NCBI RefSeq assembly: GCF_004087835.1
Contig: NZ_CP035119.1
Span: 2,604,001 to 2,668,000, forward strand
Length of the DNA stretch: 64,000 nucleotides
Direction: 5' to 3'
From: Halorussus pelagicus
GTDB lineage: Archaea > Halobacteriota > Halobacteria > Halobacteriales > Haladaptataceae
Numbering within the stretch: position 1 is the stretch's first letter; every line of letters starts with the position of its first letter. Below, piece by piece: positions 54,655-63,008 of the stretch. Both the position numbers and the translations under genes were made by a program. Below the pieces are notes generated by a model. That model worked only from the letters and a program-made list of their open reading frames with translations, was not told the DNA's origin and searched no databases.

Positions 54655-56524
54655 TGTAACTCACCACCGTTAGGTTGTAGGCAGCGTGAAGCAACGTCGC
54701 CGTAACGAGCGTCCCGGCGTACCAGTTGCGGTCCCGCGTCGCGCCCGCGGCCGTAATCGTCGTCGTGACGGTGTGAAGCGCCAGCGGCGCGAATAGCAGA
54801 CCGATCAGCAAGAGCGGCGAGGTCTCGATGCCCAACCCCGTCACGGTGCCGAACGCGGCCCGGCCGAGTTCGAGGTCCGGCAGACCGACCAGTTGGGCGA
54901 CGGCGGTCGCCTTCTCGCCGAGGAAGAAGCCCAGTCCCGACAGGAACCCGAGAATACCGGCCGAGCGGAGCGTCCGCTCGAACCGCGAGTGGGCGAACCC
55001 GGCGTAGATGTGGATGCTCTTGGCGAACTCCTCGACGGCCGCGATGGCGACGAGCAAGACCGGCATCGACAGCGACACCGGAAGCGCAAAGAGGAGCGCG
55101 ACCGCGAGCAGTTCGCCGACGAAGACGAACGGAATCGAGAGCGCGCTCAGTTTCGCAATCGAGCGCCGCCCCGAAATCTGGCCGTCGAGCGCGTCGAGGA
55201 ACTTCAGCGGGACCGACCGCTGGGTGAACATGTCCTCCTCGCGGTAGACGCCCGCGCCGAGCGCGAACAGCGCGCCCGACGAGAGGTAGAGCGGTCCCGT
55301 CGAGAAGGCGTACTCGCCCAGCGTGAAGGCGGTCCCGCGCAGAGCCTTCACGACGAGCGTGAGCGGCGAGATGGCCGCGACCGGGTGGACGTTCGTGAAA
55401 ATCGCGGGGACGAACGCGTAGGAGGTCAGGAACACCGACAGGGTCACCGTGACGAACGTGAGTTCCTTGAACGACCGCGCGAACATCCCGCCGACGAACG
55501 CCGCCGAGAGGAAGAGCAACGCGATGGGAACCACCGCGGAGACCGACTTCGCCGCGGTCGAAGCGACCGCGAGCGCGCCCGCCGCGGCGGGGGTCAGGAC
55601 CGCGATACCGACCGCCGTCAGCGAGGCGATGGCGACCATCCCCGCGAAGTACGGCAGGGTCTTGCCCGCGATGATGTCGCCGCGCGAGACCGGCGAGACC
55701 AGCAGGAGTTCGCCGCGCTCGTTGACTCGCTCGTCGAGAATCGTGGAGGCGTACGCCTGAATCACGAAGTTCATCGGCAGGACGAACGCGAACGCCAGCA
55801 CCAGCGACTCGAAGGGGAACGGCGGCGCGATGCCCGAGGGCGTGTCGCCCTGCGCGTTTCCGCCGAACAGCGACCCGCCGCCGCTACCGACCGAGGGCGC
55901 GCCGACCGGACCGTCGCTCGCGCCCGACCCGGAGTCCGACGAGTCGGTTCCCGACCCGCCGGAGTCGCCATCCCCGCCGCTTTCGCCGCTTCCGCCGCCG
56001 AGACGCTTCTCGCCCTCGCGGGTGGTCCGGCGGGCCTCGTCGGACGACCCTGAGCCACCGACCTGTAGGCCGTCCTGTTGCTCGTAACTGACCGAAACGG
56101 AGACGGGGAACGCCGCGACGCTGTCGGACTCGTCGGCCATCAGGCGGTCGTTGTACCGGCCGACCGACTTCCGGAGTTCCGCGACCGCGGCCCTCCCCTT
56201 GTCGGTGTTGTCGGCGCGAATATCGCCGGGTTCGCAGTTCGGCGTCGATTCCGTGCAGAAGAACAGGTCCGACCCCTCGTCTCTGGGTTCGACCGCGACG
56301 AACGTCGAGTCGTTCTGCACGGGGGCGTAGTACGGGTTGTCCTGCGAGACGCCGACGCGGTAGATGCCGTCGTTCAGGGTGACGCCCTCGCTGGCGACCA
56401 GCGGGGTCAGCGCACCCACCGCGAGCAGGACGACGAGACCGACCGCGACCGTCCGGCGGTCGAGTTGCCCCGCGTTCTTCGAGATTTCCCAGCGCGCGAT
56501 GCGCAGGGTCTTGCGTAGCTTCAC
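54647..56524 (-). CDS. ABC-2 permease fused to a PrsW-like intramembrane protease domain
   Basis: A 625-residue two-part protein. Residues 1-425 are an ABC-2 permease: N-terminal helix, extracellular domain with a Gly/Ser/Asp-rich low-complexity region (about 155-230), and VNERGELLLVSPVSRGDIIAGKTL. Residues 450-625 resemble PrsW proteases: EEFAK at 498-502, SGLGFFLGEKA with Glu about 537, H584 in LALHTVTTT and H613 in LLHAAYN. The protease part could act on membrane substrates when the transporter works. Start overlaps the ATPase stop. Confidence 0.82.
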   Translation of the reverse strand: MKLRKTLRIARWEISKNAGQLDRRTVAVGLVVLLAVGALTPLVASEGVTLNDGIYRVGVSQDNPYYAPVQNDSTFVAVEPRDEGSDLFFCTESTPNCEPGDIRADNTDKGRAAVAELRKSVGRYNDRLMADESDSVAAFPVSVSVSYEQQDGLQVGGSGSSDEARRTTREGEKRLGGGSGESGGDGDSGGSGTDSSDSGSGASDGPVGAPSVGSGGGSLFGGNAQGDTPSGIAPPFPFESLVLAFAFVLPMNFVIQAYASTILDERVNERGELLLVSPVSRGDIIAGKTLPYFAGMVAIASLTAVGIAVLTPAAAGALAVASTAAKSVSAVVPIALLFLSAAFVGGMFARSFKELTFVTVTLSVFLTSYAFVPAIFTNVHPVAAISPLTLVVKALRGTAFTLGEYAFSTGPLYLSSGALFALGAGVYREEDMFTQRSVPLKFLDALDGQISGRRSIAKLSALSIPFVFVGELLAVALLFALPVSLSMPVLLVAIAAVEEFAKSIHIYAGFAHSRFERTLRSAGILGFLSGLGFFLGEKATAVAQLVGLPDLELGRAAFGTVTGLGIETSPLLLIGLLFAPLALHTVTTTITAAGATRDRNWYAGTLVTATLLHAAYNLTVVSYIG

Positions 56525-57429
56525 GGTCGGCCCTCCACGTCCGGGGACTCGGCCGCGAGGTCGAGGAAGATGTCTTCGAGACTCGGGGTGTGAGTCTGAA
56601 TGTCATCGACCTCGCCGCCCGCCGCCTCGGCGAGTTCGCGGGTCTCCTCGACGGCGTCCATGCTCTCGACGGTGCGGCGGTACCGGCCGTTCTCCTTCAC
56701 CGCGCCCGCCACTTCGACCGTGGTGTAGACGCGGTACTCGGTCCGGCCGTGTTCCTCGCGGATGTTCTCGACGCTCCCGCGAGCGACGATTCGGCCGTCG
56801 TTCATCACGGCCACGCGGTCGCAGATGCTCTCGACGTGGAAGAGGTTGTGCGCGCTGAAGACGACGGTCTTGCCCGACTCGGCGAGTTCGCGGGTGAACT
56901 CGATGATGTAGTTGGTCGTCAAGGGGTCGAGTCCGCTCGCGGGTTCGTCGTAGACGAGTACGTCGGGGTCGTTGACCAGCGAGCGCGCGATGGCGACTTT
57001 CCGGGTCATCCCCTTCGACATATCGCCGATTTTCCGGTCGCGGTGGTCCAGTTCGAGGCGGTCAAGCGTGTCGTGGATGCGCGAGTTCGCGGCGTCGGTC
57101 GGCACGTCGTAGAGGTCCGCGAAAAAGCGGAGGTACGAGACGGCGGACATGTCCTCGTAGAGGGGCGACTCCTCGGGCAGGAAGCCGAGGTGCGTTCGCA
57201 TCTCGGGGTCTTGGGCGTCGTAGCCCGCGACCGTGGCCGACCCCGAGGTGGGTTCGACCAGTCCCGAGAGCATTTTCAGGGTCGTGGTCTTGCCCGCGCC
57301 GTTCGGGCCGATGACGCCGAACACCTCGCCTTCGGGAACCGAGAAGCTACTGCCCTCGACGGCGGTGAATCCGCCGTACTCCTTCCGCAGGTTCTCGACT
57401 TCTATCATCTGGTGTTCGGGTGTGTTCAC
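56521..57429 (-). CDS. ABC transporter ATP-binding protein
   Basis: A 302-residue ATPase with Walker A GPNGAGKTTT (about 40-49), Q-loop region GFLPEESPLYEDM, signature MSKGM, Walker B DVLVYDEPASGLDP and H-loop FSAHNLFHVE, all intact. It is the NatA-like subunit for the two downstream permeases, with a four-base overlap to the first. A C-terminal extension of about 75 residues ends THTPSLEDIFLDLA, typical of ABC-2 export ATPases. Confidence 0.93.
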   Translation of the reverse strand: MNTPEHQMIEVENLRKEYGGFTAVEGSSFSVPEGEVFGVIGPNGAGKTTTLKMLSGLVEPTSGSATVAGYDAQDPEMRTHLGFLPEESPLYEDMSAVSYLRFFADLYDVPTDAANSRIHDTLDRLELDHRDRKIGDMSKGMTRKVAIARSLVNDPDVLVYDEPASGLDPLTTNYIIEFTRELAESGKTVVFSAHNLFHVESICDRVAVMNDGRIVARGSVENIREEHGRTEYRVYTTVEVAGAVKENGRYRRTVESMDAVEETRELAEAAGGEVDDIQTHTPSLEDIFLDLAAESPDVEGRP

Positions 57430-57519
57430 CGGGGGAACTTGATTTTGTGGTTGACGGCGGAAAATCAGCGGGCGGCTTCGATACGCAACACTTGTAAGAA
57501 ACTAGTCAGAAAATCGACC

Positions 57520-57882
57520 ATGAGTTTCACGGAGCGAATATCGTGGCGGACAGTCGGCCTTAGAGCGTTCGTACTGGCGATTCTTGCTGTCGGAAGCTTC
57601 TTCCGGAGCGCACCGGCGGCCATTTTCCTCGCGTCGTTGGCGTACGTCGTCGCGCAGGCAGTCCACCTGCGGTCGTTGTCCAAGCGGCGCGCCGAGTCGT
57701 TCGTGACACTGGTCACGTCGTCGGGATTGGTCCTCCGGCGCGGCGTTCTCTGGGCGCTCATCGCGCTGGCTGTGCTGTACGACCTGCTAATCGCCCAAGC
57801 GGTCGCGCTGGCGCTCGCCTCGGTGACGCTCGTCTACGTCGGAGGTCTGTTTACGCAGGCGGCGCGCGAACCGTCGCCATAG
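57520..57882 (+). CDS. Small membrane protein
   Basis: A 120-residue protein with three or four hydrophobic helices (about residues 13-28, 33-48, 73-88 and 90-112) and a basic cytoplasmic loop (RSLSKRRAES). No family is recognised. It is divergent from the ABC operon and ends 14 bases before the left arm of a long inverted repeat. Confidence 0.6.
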   Translation: MSFTERISWRTVGLRAFVLAILAVGSFFRSAPAAIFLASLAYVVAQAVHLRSLSKRRAESFVTLVTSSGLVLRRGVLWALIALAVLYDLLIAQAVALALASVTLVYVGGLFTQAAREPSP

Positions 57883-57895
57883 GTTCCTCGACCGA

Positions 57896-57936
57896 TTTCG
57901 TTTAAGTGCTTCTGGCGACAACGGATAGATACGAGG
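57896..57936 (+). repeat. Left arm of the 41-bp inverted repeat
   Basis: This arm matches the reverse complement of 58917-58957 at 39 of 41 bases, with the first 29 bases (57896-57924) identical. It contains a TATA-like CGTTTAAGTG pointing rightward, toward the 3' end of the RNA polymerase epsilon gene. About 60-100 bases further on, degenerate copies of the TTGCCAGC repeat unit follow, as they do after the right arm. Confidence 0.8.
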
Positions 57937-58034
57937 AAGATTCGTTCGCCGTTTTCCTGCGGTTTTTCTCTGCCGTCGATTCCCTTGCAGTTTCAGCTAT
58001 CACCCTTGCCAGCTATCGCTCCTCGTCGGTCTCG

Positions 58035-58775
58035 TCACTCGTCAGTCTCGTCAGTCCGGCGAGCGTCGAGGCTCGGCAGGTTCGGGTCTCGCTGGGGGTT
58101 GCGACCGTACACCGCGTCTTCGAGGTGCTGGTCGGCGAGTTGCTCTTTCAGGGTGCGCCGGAGTCGGTTGAGACTGGTCACGTTCAGTCCGTGCTTCTCC
58201 ACGAGGTCCGAGAACTGCGGGTCGTCGGTGATGGACCGGAACCGGTCGTAGAGGTCGCCGAGTCGGTCCGGCGGGAGTTGCCCGATCCACTCCTCGTCGT
58301 GGAGACCGAGGTAGTGTTCGCGCTCGCGGTCCACGACGTGGCGGATGACGACCAGCGCGACCTTCGGAATCGCGCGCTGGCTTCCGAACGCGGTCAAATC
58401 GAGGTCAGACATGATGCCGACCACGCGGTCGCGTTGCCACGTCGTCAGCGACAAATCGTTGCAGAGCGCGTGGGAGATGCGGAGTTTGTCGAGGCGGTGC
58501 ATCCGCGAGCTATGGCCCGCCATCGCCGAGTGGCGCTCCTCGTGGAGGCGACGAACGCTCTCGGAGAGGTCGGCGTCGGGCGACTCGGCGCGGCCGATTT
58601 GGGTTGCGCTCGGCGTGACTGGTCCCCACTGGCGCACCGTCTGGTCGCGCTGGAGGTCCGCCCGGCCGACCGCCCCGTCGCCGGGGCGCTGGCTGAGCGG
58701 TCGGTCGGCGTCTCGGTCGTCGTGTGGTCCCGACTGCCACGTCGGCAGCGAGTCCGTCCACCCCTCGGTCATCAC
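58035..58775 (-). CDS. rpoeps: Haloarchaeal RNA polymerase-associated protein (epsilon)
   Basis: A 246-residue, largely helical protein. The centre (RRLHEERHSAMAGHSSRMHRLDKLRISHALCNDLSLTTWQRDRVVG, about 75-120, then LTAFGSQRAIPKVALVVIRHVVD) and the end (YGRNPQRDPNLPSLDARR) match the haloarchaeal family annotated as DNA-directed RNA polymerase subunit epsilon, a protein without a bacterial counterpart. The first 50 residues are low-complexity. The gene lies inside a 41-bp inverted repeat and has a repeat-bearing upstream region. Confidence 0.75.
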   Translation of the reverse strand: MMTEGWTDSLPTWQSGPHDDRDADRPLSQRPGDGAVGRADLQRDQTVRQWGPVTPSATQIGRAESPDADLSESVRRLHEERHSAMAGHSSRMHRLDKLRISHALCNDLSLTTWQRDRVVGIMSDLDLTAFGSQRAIPKVALVVIRHVVDREREHYLGLHDEEWIGQLPPDRLGDLYDRFRSITDDPQFSDLVEKHGLNVTSLNRLRRTLKEQLADQHLEDAVYGRNPQRDPNLPSLDARRTDETDE

Positions 58776-58824
58776 CCGGCCGTACTCGGCGGGGATAGTT
58801 GAAACATGCGCCTCTCGGGAACGT

Positions 58825-58884
58825 GAGAAGACGCATCGCTGGCAAGAGAAGATATCACTAGCAGGCGAAGACGCATCGCTGGCA
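58825..58884 (-). repeat. Three tandem repeats of about 20 bp upstream of RNA polymerase epsilon
   Basis: Copies at 58827-58844 and 58867-58884 are identical over 18 bases; a diverged copy (about 58848-58863) lies between, giving a period near 20. On the minus strand the unit reads TGCCAGCGATGCGTCTTC. Related GCCAGCGACTCGCAGG units occur at about 58966-59010 and degenerate ones after the left inverted-repeat arm. They would lie in the leader of a transcript started at the right arm. Confidence 0.75.
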
Positions 58885-58916
58885 GGTGTAGCGTCCGGTA
58901 GAACGTCGCCGACTTC

Positions 58917-58957
58917 CCTCGTATCTGCCCGTTGTCGCCAGAAGCACTTAAACGAAA
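58917..58957 (-). repeat. Right arm of the 41-bp inverted repeat
   Basis: Reverse complement of 57896-57936 with two mismatches. Read on the minus strand it carries the same TATA-like CGTTTAAGTG, facing the RNA polymerase epsilon gene about 170 bases away. It may be a duplicated promoter with a long leader, or one end of an invertible or mobile segment. Confidence 0.8.
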
Positions 58958-59015
58958 ACGCCGACTCGCTCTGTGAGTCGCTGGCGTCGCCCTGCGAGTC
59001 GCTGGCACCCGCCCG

Positions 59016-59618
59016 CTAGTCGCCGTCGTAGAACTCCGCGCGCAGGTCGTCGTCGTCCAGCGTCCCGGCGGTGTCCGAGAGTTGCGCCCGGAGTTCGGCC
59101 AGTTCCGCGGTGAGGTCGGCGTACTCCTTGTTTGCGTCCAGTTCCTCGGGACTCTTTTTCGTCTCCAAGGCGGCCTTCTTGTTGGCCAGCGAGAGGAACC
59201 GCTGCATCTGGGCGTCGTAGGTCGAGCGCGTGAGCAGCGTCTCGACGATTTCGAGCAGTTCCTCGGCCTTCGACACCGGCTTTTCGAGGTAGGCGTCGAA
59301 GCCGAGTTCGAGGATGTCGAAGTCGGGTTCGACCGCCGAGACGAGCGCAACCCGACAGTTGAGTCCCTGTTCGTGAATCCGCGCCAGCACGTCCTCGCCC
59401 GAGAGGTTCGGCATCCGGCGGTCCAGAAGGACCACATCGACCCCCTCGTCAAGTTCGTCGAGCGCTTCCGACCCGCTGTAGGCGGTTCGAACGTTGTAGT
59501 CCTCTTCGAGCCACTGAGCGTAGGCGTCGGTTATTGGCTCCTCGTCATCGACTATCAGCACTGTGGCGTCCTTGGGCATGGTTGCGATGTCGTTGGCGCT
59601 CGGTAGTGATTCGCTCAT
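59016..59618 (-). CDS. HalX-type response regulator
   Basis: A 200-residue regulator. The receiver domain (17-130) has the acidic pair DDEE, the phosphoacceptor D66 in VVLLDRRMP and the conserved Lys in LEKPVSKAEEL. The C-terminal helical HalX domain (about 135-190) is specific to haloarchaea; there is no DNA-binding domain in the usual sense. ATG 59618 overlaps the stop of the upstream regulator gene by four bases. No sensor kinase is adjacent. Confidence 0.9.
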   Translation of the reverse strand: MSESLPSANDIATMPKDATVLIVDDEEPITDAYAQWLEEDYNVRTAYSGSEALDELDEGVDVVLLDRRMPNLSGEDVLARIHEQGLNCRVALVSAVEPDFDILELGFDAYLEKPVSKAEELLEIVETLLTRSTYDAQMQRFLSLANKKAALETKKSPEELDANKEYADLTAELAELRAQLSDTAGTLDDDDLRAEFYDGD

Positions 59619-60733
59619 CCGTCAGTCGTCTCCTGTTCGAAGGGCGATTTCGCGGTTTCCGGTTCGTAGCCGCTCAAGAAGACGAGGTTGCCGCGGCCGA
59701 CCTGTACGCGGGTAACGAGACCTTTCTCTTCCATCTTCGAGAGTTTGCGACTCACGGTCGATTTCGACCAGTCGGTCTCTTCGGTCACGTCGGCCTGCTT
59801 CATCCGGCCGCCGTAACTCGTCAGCAGTTCGCGGATGCGGTCCTCGTCGGTCAGCATCGCCTCGTCGGGGAACTGCTCGGCGCTCGACTCGCTCGCGGAG
59901 TGGTCGGAGTCGGCGGCCGTGCTTCCGGCCGACGACCCCGGCGACGCCGAAATATCGGGGTCGGGTCCGGGTCCAGTCTCGGGGCGCTCCGGTTCGTCAG
60001 CCCCCGAGAACAGGTTCGACACCGCGCTCAGGACGGACCCGAACACGCCGTCGTCGGAGTCGGAGACCGACACGTCGGTGTCGTGGGTTTGGGCGTGATC
60101 GCTGGTCGCGCTCCGGTCGCCGTAGGTCTCGGTGACCGACCACTCCCGGCCGTCGTCGCCCACCTCGACCACGGCGTCGAACAGCGTCTTCAGCGTGTTG
60201 ACGGTCTCCTCGTCGTGGATGTCCGGGTCCATGTGGTAGAACCCGATTGCGTCGGCCGCCTGCACCCGGTGGGTGAGGATGTGGAGATACCGAAACGCCG
60301 TGTCGAAATCGACGTATTCCAAGAGGACCGTCAGCGTCTGGACCGACACGAGCGTCTGGTTGCCGTTGTCCTCCCACCGAGTCAACTGCTCGCTCAGTGG
60401 CGCGATGATGTCCATCGGCTGATTCGGGTCCACTCGCGCGACCGAGACGTTCTCCGGGACCTCCGTGCCGTCCGGCCCGTCATCGGTCTCGACCGTGTTC
60501 GCGTGGATGAACGCGAGTTCGGCCGGGAGGTCGCCGACGTTCGCCTTCCAGTCGGAAATCCACGTCTCCGGCGGCGGCGTGTACGTCACCGCGGCGACGT
60601 TGGTCTCGTCCGGTCGGGCGGTCGAAGCGAGTAGTTCGAGACAGGCGCGATTCCCCGTCGGCGTCAGCGGTGCCAGTAACAGAACGTTCGACGACTGGTC
60701 GAGTTGCCGCTTGTCCGATGTATCGATGTTCAT
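59615..60733 (-). CDS. DUF7504/KaiC-like regulator with C-terminal winged helix
   Basis: A 372-residue protein. Residues 15-180 resemble a RecA/KaiC-like fold without Walker motifs (SSNVLLLAPLTPTGNRACLELLA; ADAIGFYHMDP), a pattern annotated as DUF7504 in halophiles. A disordered acidic linker (about 215-290) leads to a winged helix (295-355: EDRIRELLTSYGGRMKQADV, TDWSKSTVSRKLSKMEEKGLVTRV). It is translationally coupled to the HalX regulator, so the pair probably acts together in transcription control. Confidence 0.8.
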   Translation of the reverse strand: MNIDTSDKRQLDQSSNVLLLAPLTPTGNRACLELLASTARPDETNVAAVTYTPPPETWISDWKANVGDLPAELAFIHANTVETDDGPDGTEVPENVSVARVDPNQPMDIIAPLSEQLTRWEDNGNQTLVSVQTLTVLLEYVDFDTAFRYLHILTHRVQAADAIGFYHMDPDIHDEETVNTLKTLFDAVVEVGDDGREWSVTETYGDRSATSDHAQTHDTDVSVSDSDDGVFGSVLSAVSNLFSGADEPERPETGPGPDPDISASPGSSAGSTAADSDHSASESSAEQFPDEAMLTDEDRIRELLTSYGGRMKQADVTEETDWSKSTVSRKLSKMEEKGLVTRVQVGRGNLVFLSGYEPETAKSPFEQETTDG

Positions 60734-61057
60734 TCGTTGTCAATCATGGTTCCGTTGTTTCCGACACCTTGTGGGAGAGTTCCCGGAGTCTCGATAAGCC
60801 GGACGAGACTACGTTCCCCCAGATATTAAGCCATTTGCCGCGAGAGGGCGTCCGGAACGTCTCTCCGACGACAGTCGTCCGTTTCTATCGAAAGAAGATA
60901 CCCGGAAGGGAAAAACCTCTGGTAGGACCGGTCACAGGGTTTTAAACACGGCTGTCGAACAATACCAAGAGTCTCGCCCCCGTTCAATGTAACCGTTTGA
61001 CGAATAGTATCCGACGACTCCGGGAGACTGAAACTACTGGCCGTCGAATGCGGTGGC
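60734..61057. other. Non-coding gap between regulator and sugar nucleotidyltransferase
   Basis: A 324-base gap between divergent genes. TATA-like boxes are visible for each side: AGATATTAAGCC (about 60819-60830, minus sense GGCTTAATATCT) for the regulator, and GGGTTTTAAACA (about 60937-60948) for the plus gene, which would give leaders of about 65-85 bases. No open frame or repeat of the window's families is seen. Confidence 0.5.
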
Positions 61058-62239
61058 ATGCAAGCAGTGCTTCTGGCCGCGGGCGAGGGGACCAGAATCC
61101 GACCGCTGTCGGCGTCGCTCCCGAAACCGATGCTCCCGGTCGCCGACCGGCCGCTGGTCGCGCACGCCGCGGACGCGGCCGTGGACGCTGGCGCGGAGGA
61201 ACTCGTCGTCGTTGTCGGCTACGAGGCCGAGGAGGTCCGCGGATACTTCGGCGAGGAGTACCGCGGCGTGACGGTCACCTACGCGGTCCAAAGCGAACAG
61301 GCCGGGACCGCCGACGCGGTTCGAGCGGCCCGCGAGCATCTGGACGGCGAGTTCGCGGTTCTCAACGGCGACAACCTCTACGACCCCGCGGCCGTCGCCG
61401 ACCTGTTCGATTCGGGACCGAGCGTCGGCGCGGTCCGCGTCGCCGACCCCTCGAACTACGGCGTCCTTTCGGCGGAAGACGGCACCGTCACCGACATCGT
61501 GGAGAAACCGGCCGACCCGCCGACCGACCTCGCCAACGCCGGGGCGTACGTTTTCCCCGCCGAAGCGCGCGAATGGCTAGAGGTGCCAGCGAGCGAGCGC
61601 GGCGAACACGAAATCACGGACGTGGTGGCCCGCGCCGTCGCGGAGTACGACGTGGGTTACGCCGCGATGGACCGATGGCTCGACGTGGGTCGCCCGTGGG
61701 AACTGCTGGAGGCCAACGAGTGGAAACTCGGTGAACTGGCCCGCGACGTGCGCGGCGAGGTCCACGAGGACGCCGACCTGCGCGGCCCGGTCGTCATCGA
61801 GGAGGGCGCGACGGTGGACGCAGGAGTCGTCATCGAAGGTCCCGCGCTCGTCCGCTCAGGCGCGAGCGTTGGCCCGAATTCCTACGTCCGGGGCGCGACG
61901 CTGGTCGGCGAGGACGCCCACGTTGGCCACGGCGTCGAAATCAAGAACAGCGTCGTCGGCAAGGGGAGCCACGTCGCGCACCTGAGCTACGTCGGCGACA
62001 GCGTGCTGGGCCGGAACGTCAACTTCGGCGCGGGCACGAACGTCGCCAACCTCCGCCACGACGGCGACTCCGTGCGGCTTACTGTCAAGGGCGAGCGCGT
62101 TTCGACGGGCCGCCGGAAGTTCGGCGTCGTCGTCGGCGACGACGCGAAGACGGCCATCAACACGAGTCTGAACGCGGGCGTGACGCTCTCTTCGCGCGCG
62201 ACGACGACGCCCGGCGAAGTCGTGACGCGGGACAGATAA
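61058..62239 (+). CDS. Sugar-1-phosphate nucleotidylyltransferase/acyltransferase (GlmU-like)
   Basis: A 393-residue bifunctional enzyme. The nucleotidyltransferase domain starts AVLLAAGEGTRIRPLSASLPKPML (GxGTR-type nucleotide-binding loop) with the catalytic region FAVLNGDNLYDP and DIVEKPADPP. After residue 235 a left-handed beta-helix of hexapeptide repeats (VVIEEGATVDAGVVIEGPALV..., NSVVGKGSHVAHLSYVGDSV) forms an acyltransferase domain. It likely makes a UDP- or dTDP-sugar such as UDP-GlcNAc; specificity is not determined. Confidence 0.88.
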   Translation: MQAVLLAAGEGTRIRPLSASLPKPMLPVADRPLVAHAADAAVDAGAEELVVVVGYEAEEVRGYFGEEYRGVTVTYAVQSEQAGTADAVRAAREHLDGEFAVLNGDNLYDPAAVADLFDSGPSVGAVRVADPSNYGVLSAEDGTVTDIVEKPADPPTDLANAGAYVFPAEAREWLEVPASERGEHEITDVVARAVAEYDVGYAAMDRWLDVGRPWELLEANEWKLGELARDVRGEVHEDADLRGPVVIEEGATVDAGVVIEGPALVRSGASVGPNSYVRGATLVGEDAHVGHGVEIKNSVVGKGSHVAHLSYVGDSVLGRNVNFGAGTNVANLRHDGDSVRLTVKGERVSTGRRKFGVVVGDDAKTAINTSLNAGVTLSSRATTTPGEVVTRDR

Positions 62240-62264
62240 CGGAGTTCGCGCACGATTCGACGTT

Positions 62265-62505
62265 CTGCCCGGCGCGTGCTGGTGCGACGGCGCAGGTGCG
62301 CCGTCGAACCAACCGCGCGAGGTCTGCGCGAGCGGACGTGAGCGCAGGCTCGGAAGACGCAGTTTGTCCTCCGGTGGACGAGCGAGCGAAGCGAGCGAGG
62401 AGGCTGGGGAGGCGTGAGGCTGATGCGGGGCGGGGCGGTGCCGTGCGGGGCGGGTGCGGTATGATTGGCTCAAGCCTGAAGCTAGCTTCGCTCCGAGACT
62501 CATCC
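62265..62505 (+). repeat. Intergenic repeat element, copy B
   Basis: Contains the 22-nt core at 62406-62427 (identical to copies A and C), a perfect palindrome with 10-bp arms around GG at 62285-62306, the 21-nt match to copy E at 62314-62334 and the GAAGCTAGCTTC tail (62478-62489). It fills most of the 324-base gap between the nucleotidyltransferase and the DCC gene. No gene is supported here. Confidence 0.75.
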
Positions 62506-62563
62506 TGTTCCTTCGCTCCGTTACCCACCCGACTCCTTCGCTCCGACGAGTACACTGTCTCCG

Positions 62564-62992
62564 TTAGCGACCCACTTTCGCGGTGTGCCACGCGTTCGCC
62601 GCCAACTCCCCGAACGCCTCCATCCCTGCCTCCGAAAGCGGATAGGTACCGTGATACGGCTCAGGCTCACCCTCCACGCCCGTCACGCGCCGAATCGCGT
62701 CGGCCAGCGACTCGTAGTTGTCGCCCACGATGTCCCCCACGAGGACGGGCATCCCGGCCCGGTCGCAGAGTTCGCGCGCCGCCTCGCGGCCGACGTAGAC
62801 GCGTTCCTCCCGGTTATCCGCGAAGACCAGCGCGAAGGGGGTCTCGCCGAACTGCGCTTCGAGAAACGCTTGGGCCGGGTCGTCGCCCCACGCGATAGCG
62901 CCGACGCCGTCGAGTCGCCGGAGCGCCGTGGCCGCCGCCGAGCAGAACGGACACTCGCCGTCGTAGACGAGGGCCGCGTGGTAGTCGCTCAT
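62564..62992 (-). CDS. DCC-family thiol-disulfide oxidoreductase-like protein (DUF393)
   Basis: A 142-residue thioredoxin-fold protein. YDGECPFCSAAATALRR (D11-G-E-C14-P-F-C17) is the DCC signature with both redox cysteines present. The C-terminal helix bundle is typical of DUF393. Reaction partners are unknown. The start ATG 62992 lies 27 bases after a TATA-like box that is present in three tandem copies, supporting this start. A 2Fe-2S ferredoxin and a ferritin-like gene follow on the same strand upstream. Confidence 0.85.
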   Translation of the reverse strand: MSDYHAALVYDGECPFCSAAATALRRLDGVGAIAWGDDPAQAFLEAQFGETPFALVFADNREERVYVGREAARELCDRAGMPVLVGDIVGDNYESLADAIRRVTGVEGEPEPYHGTYPLSEAGMEAFGELAANAWHTAKVGR

Positions 62993-63008
62993 GGACGAGT
63001 GTAGGACC

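Noticed and set aside
58825-58884. Second possible CRISPR-like array
   Set aside because: Units of about 20 bases are nearly adjacent, with a degenerate central unit rather than unique spacers.
57896-58957. Insertion sequence with terminal inverted repeats
   Set aside because: The enclosed gene matches a transcription-related family rather than a transposase, and no target-site duplication is evident next to the arms.
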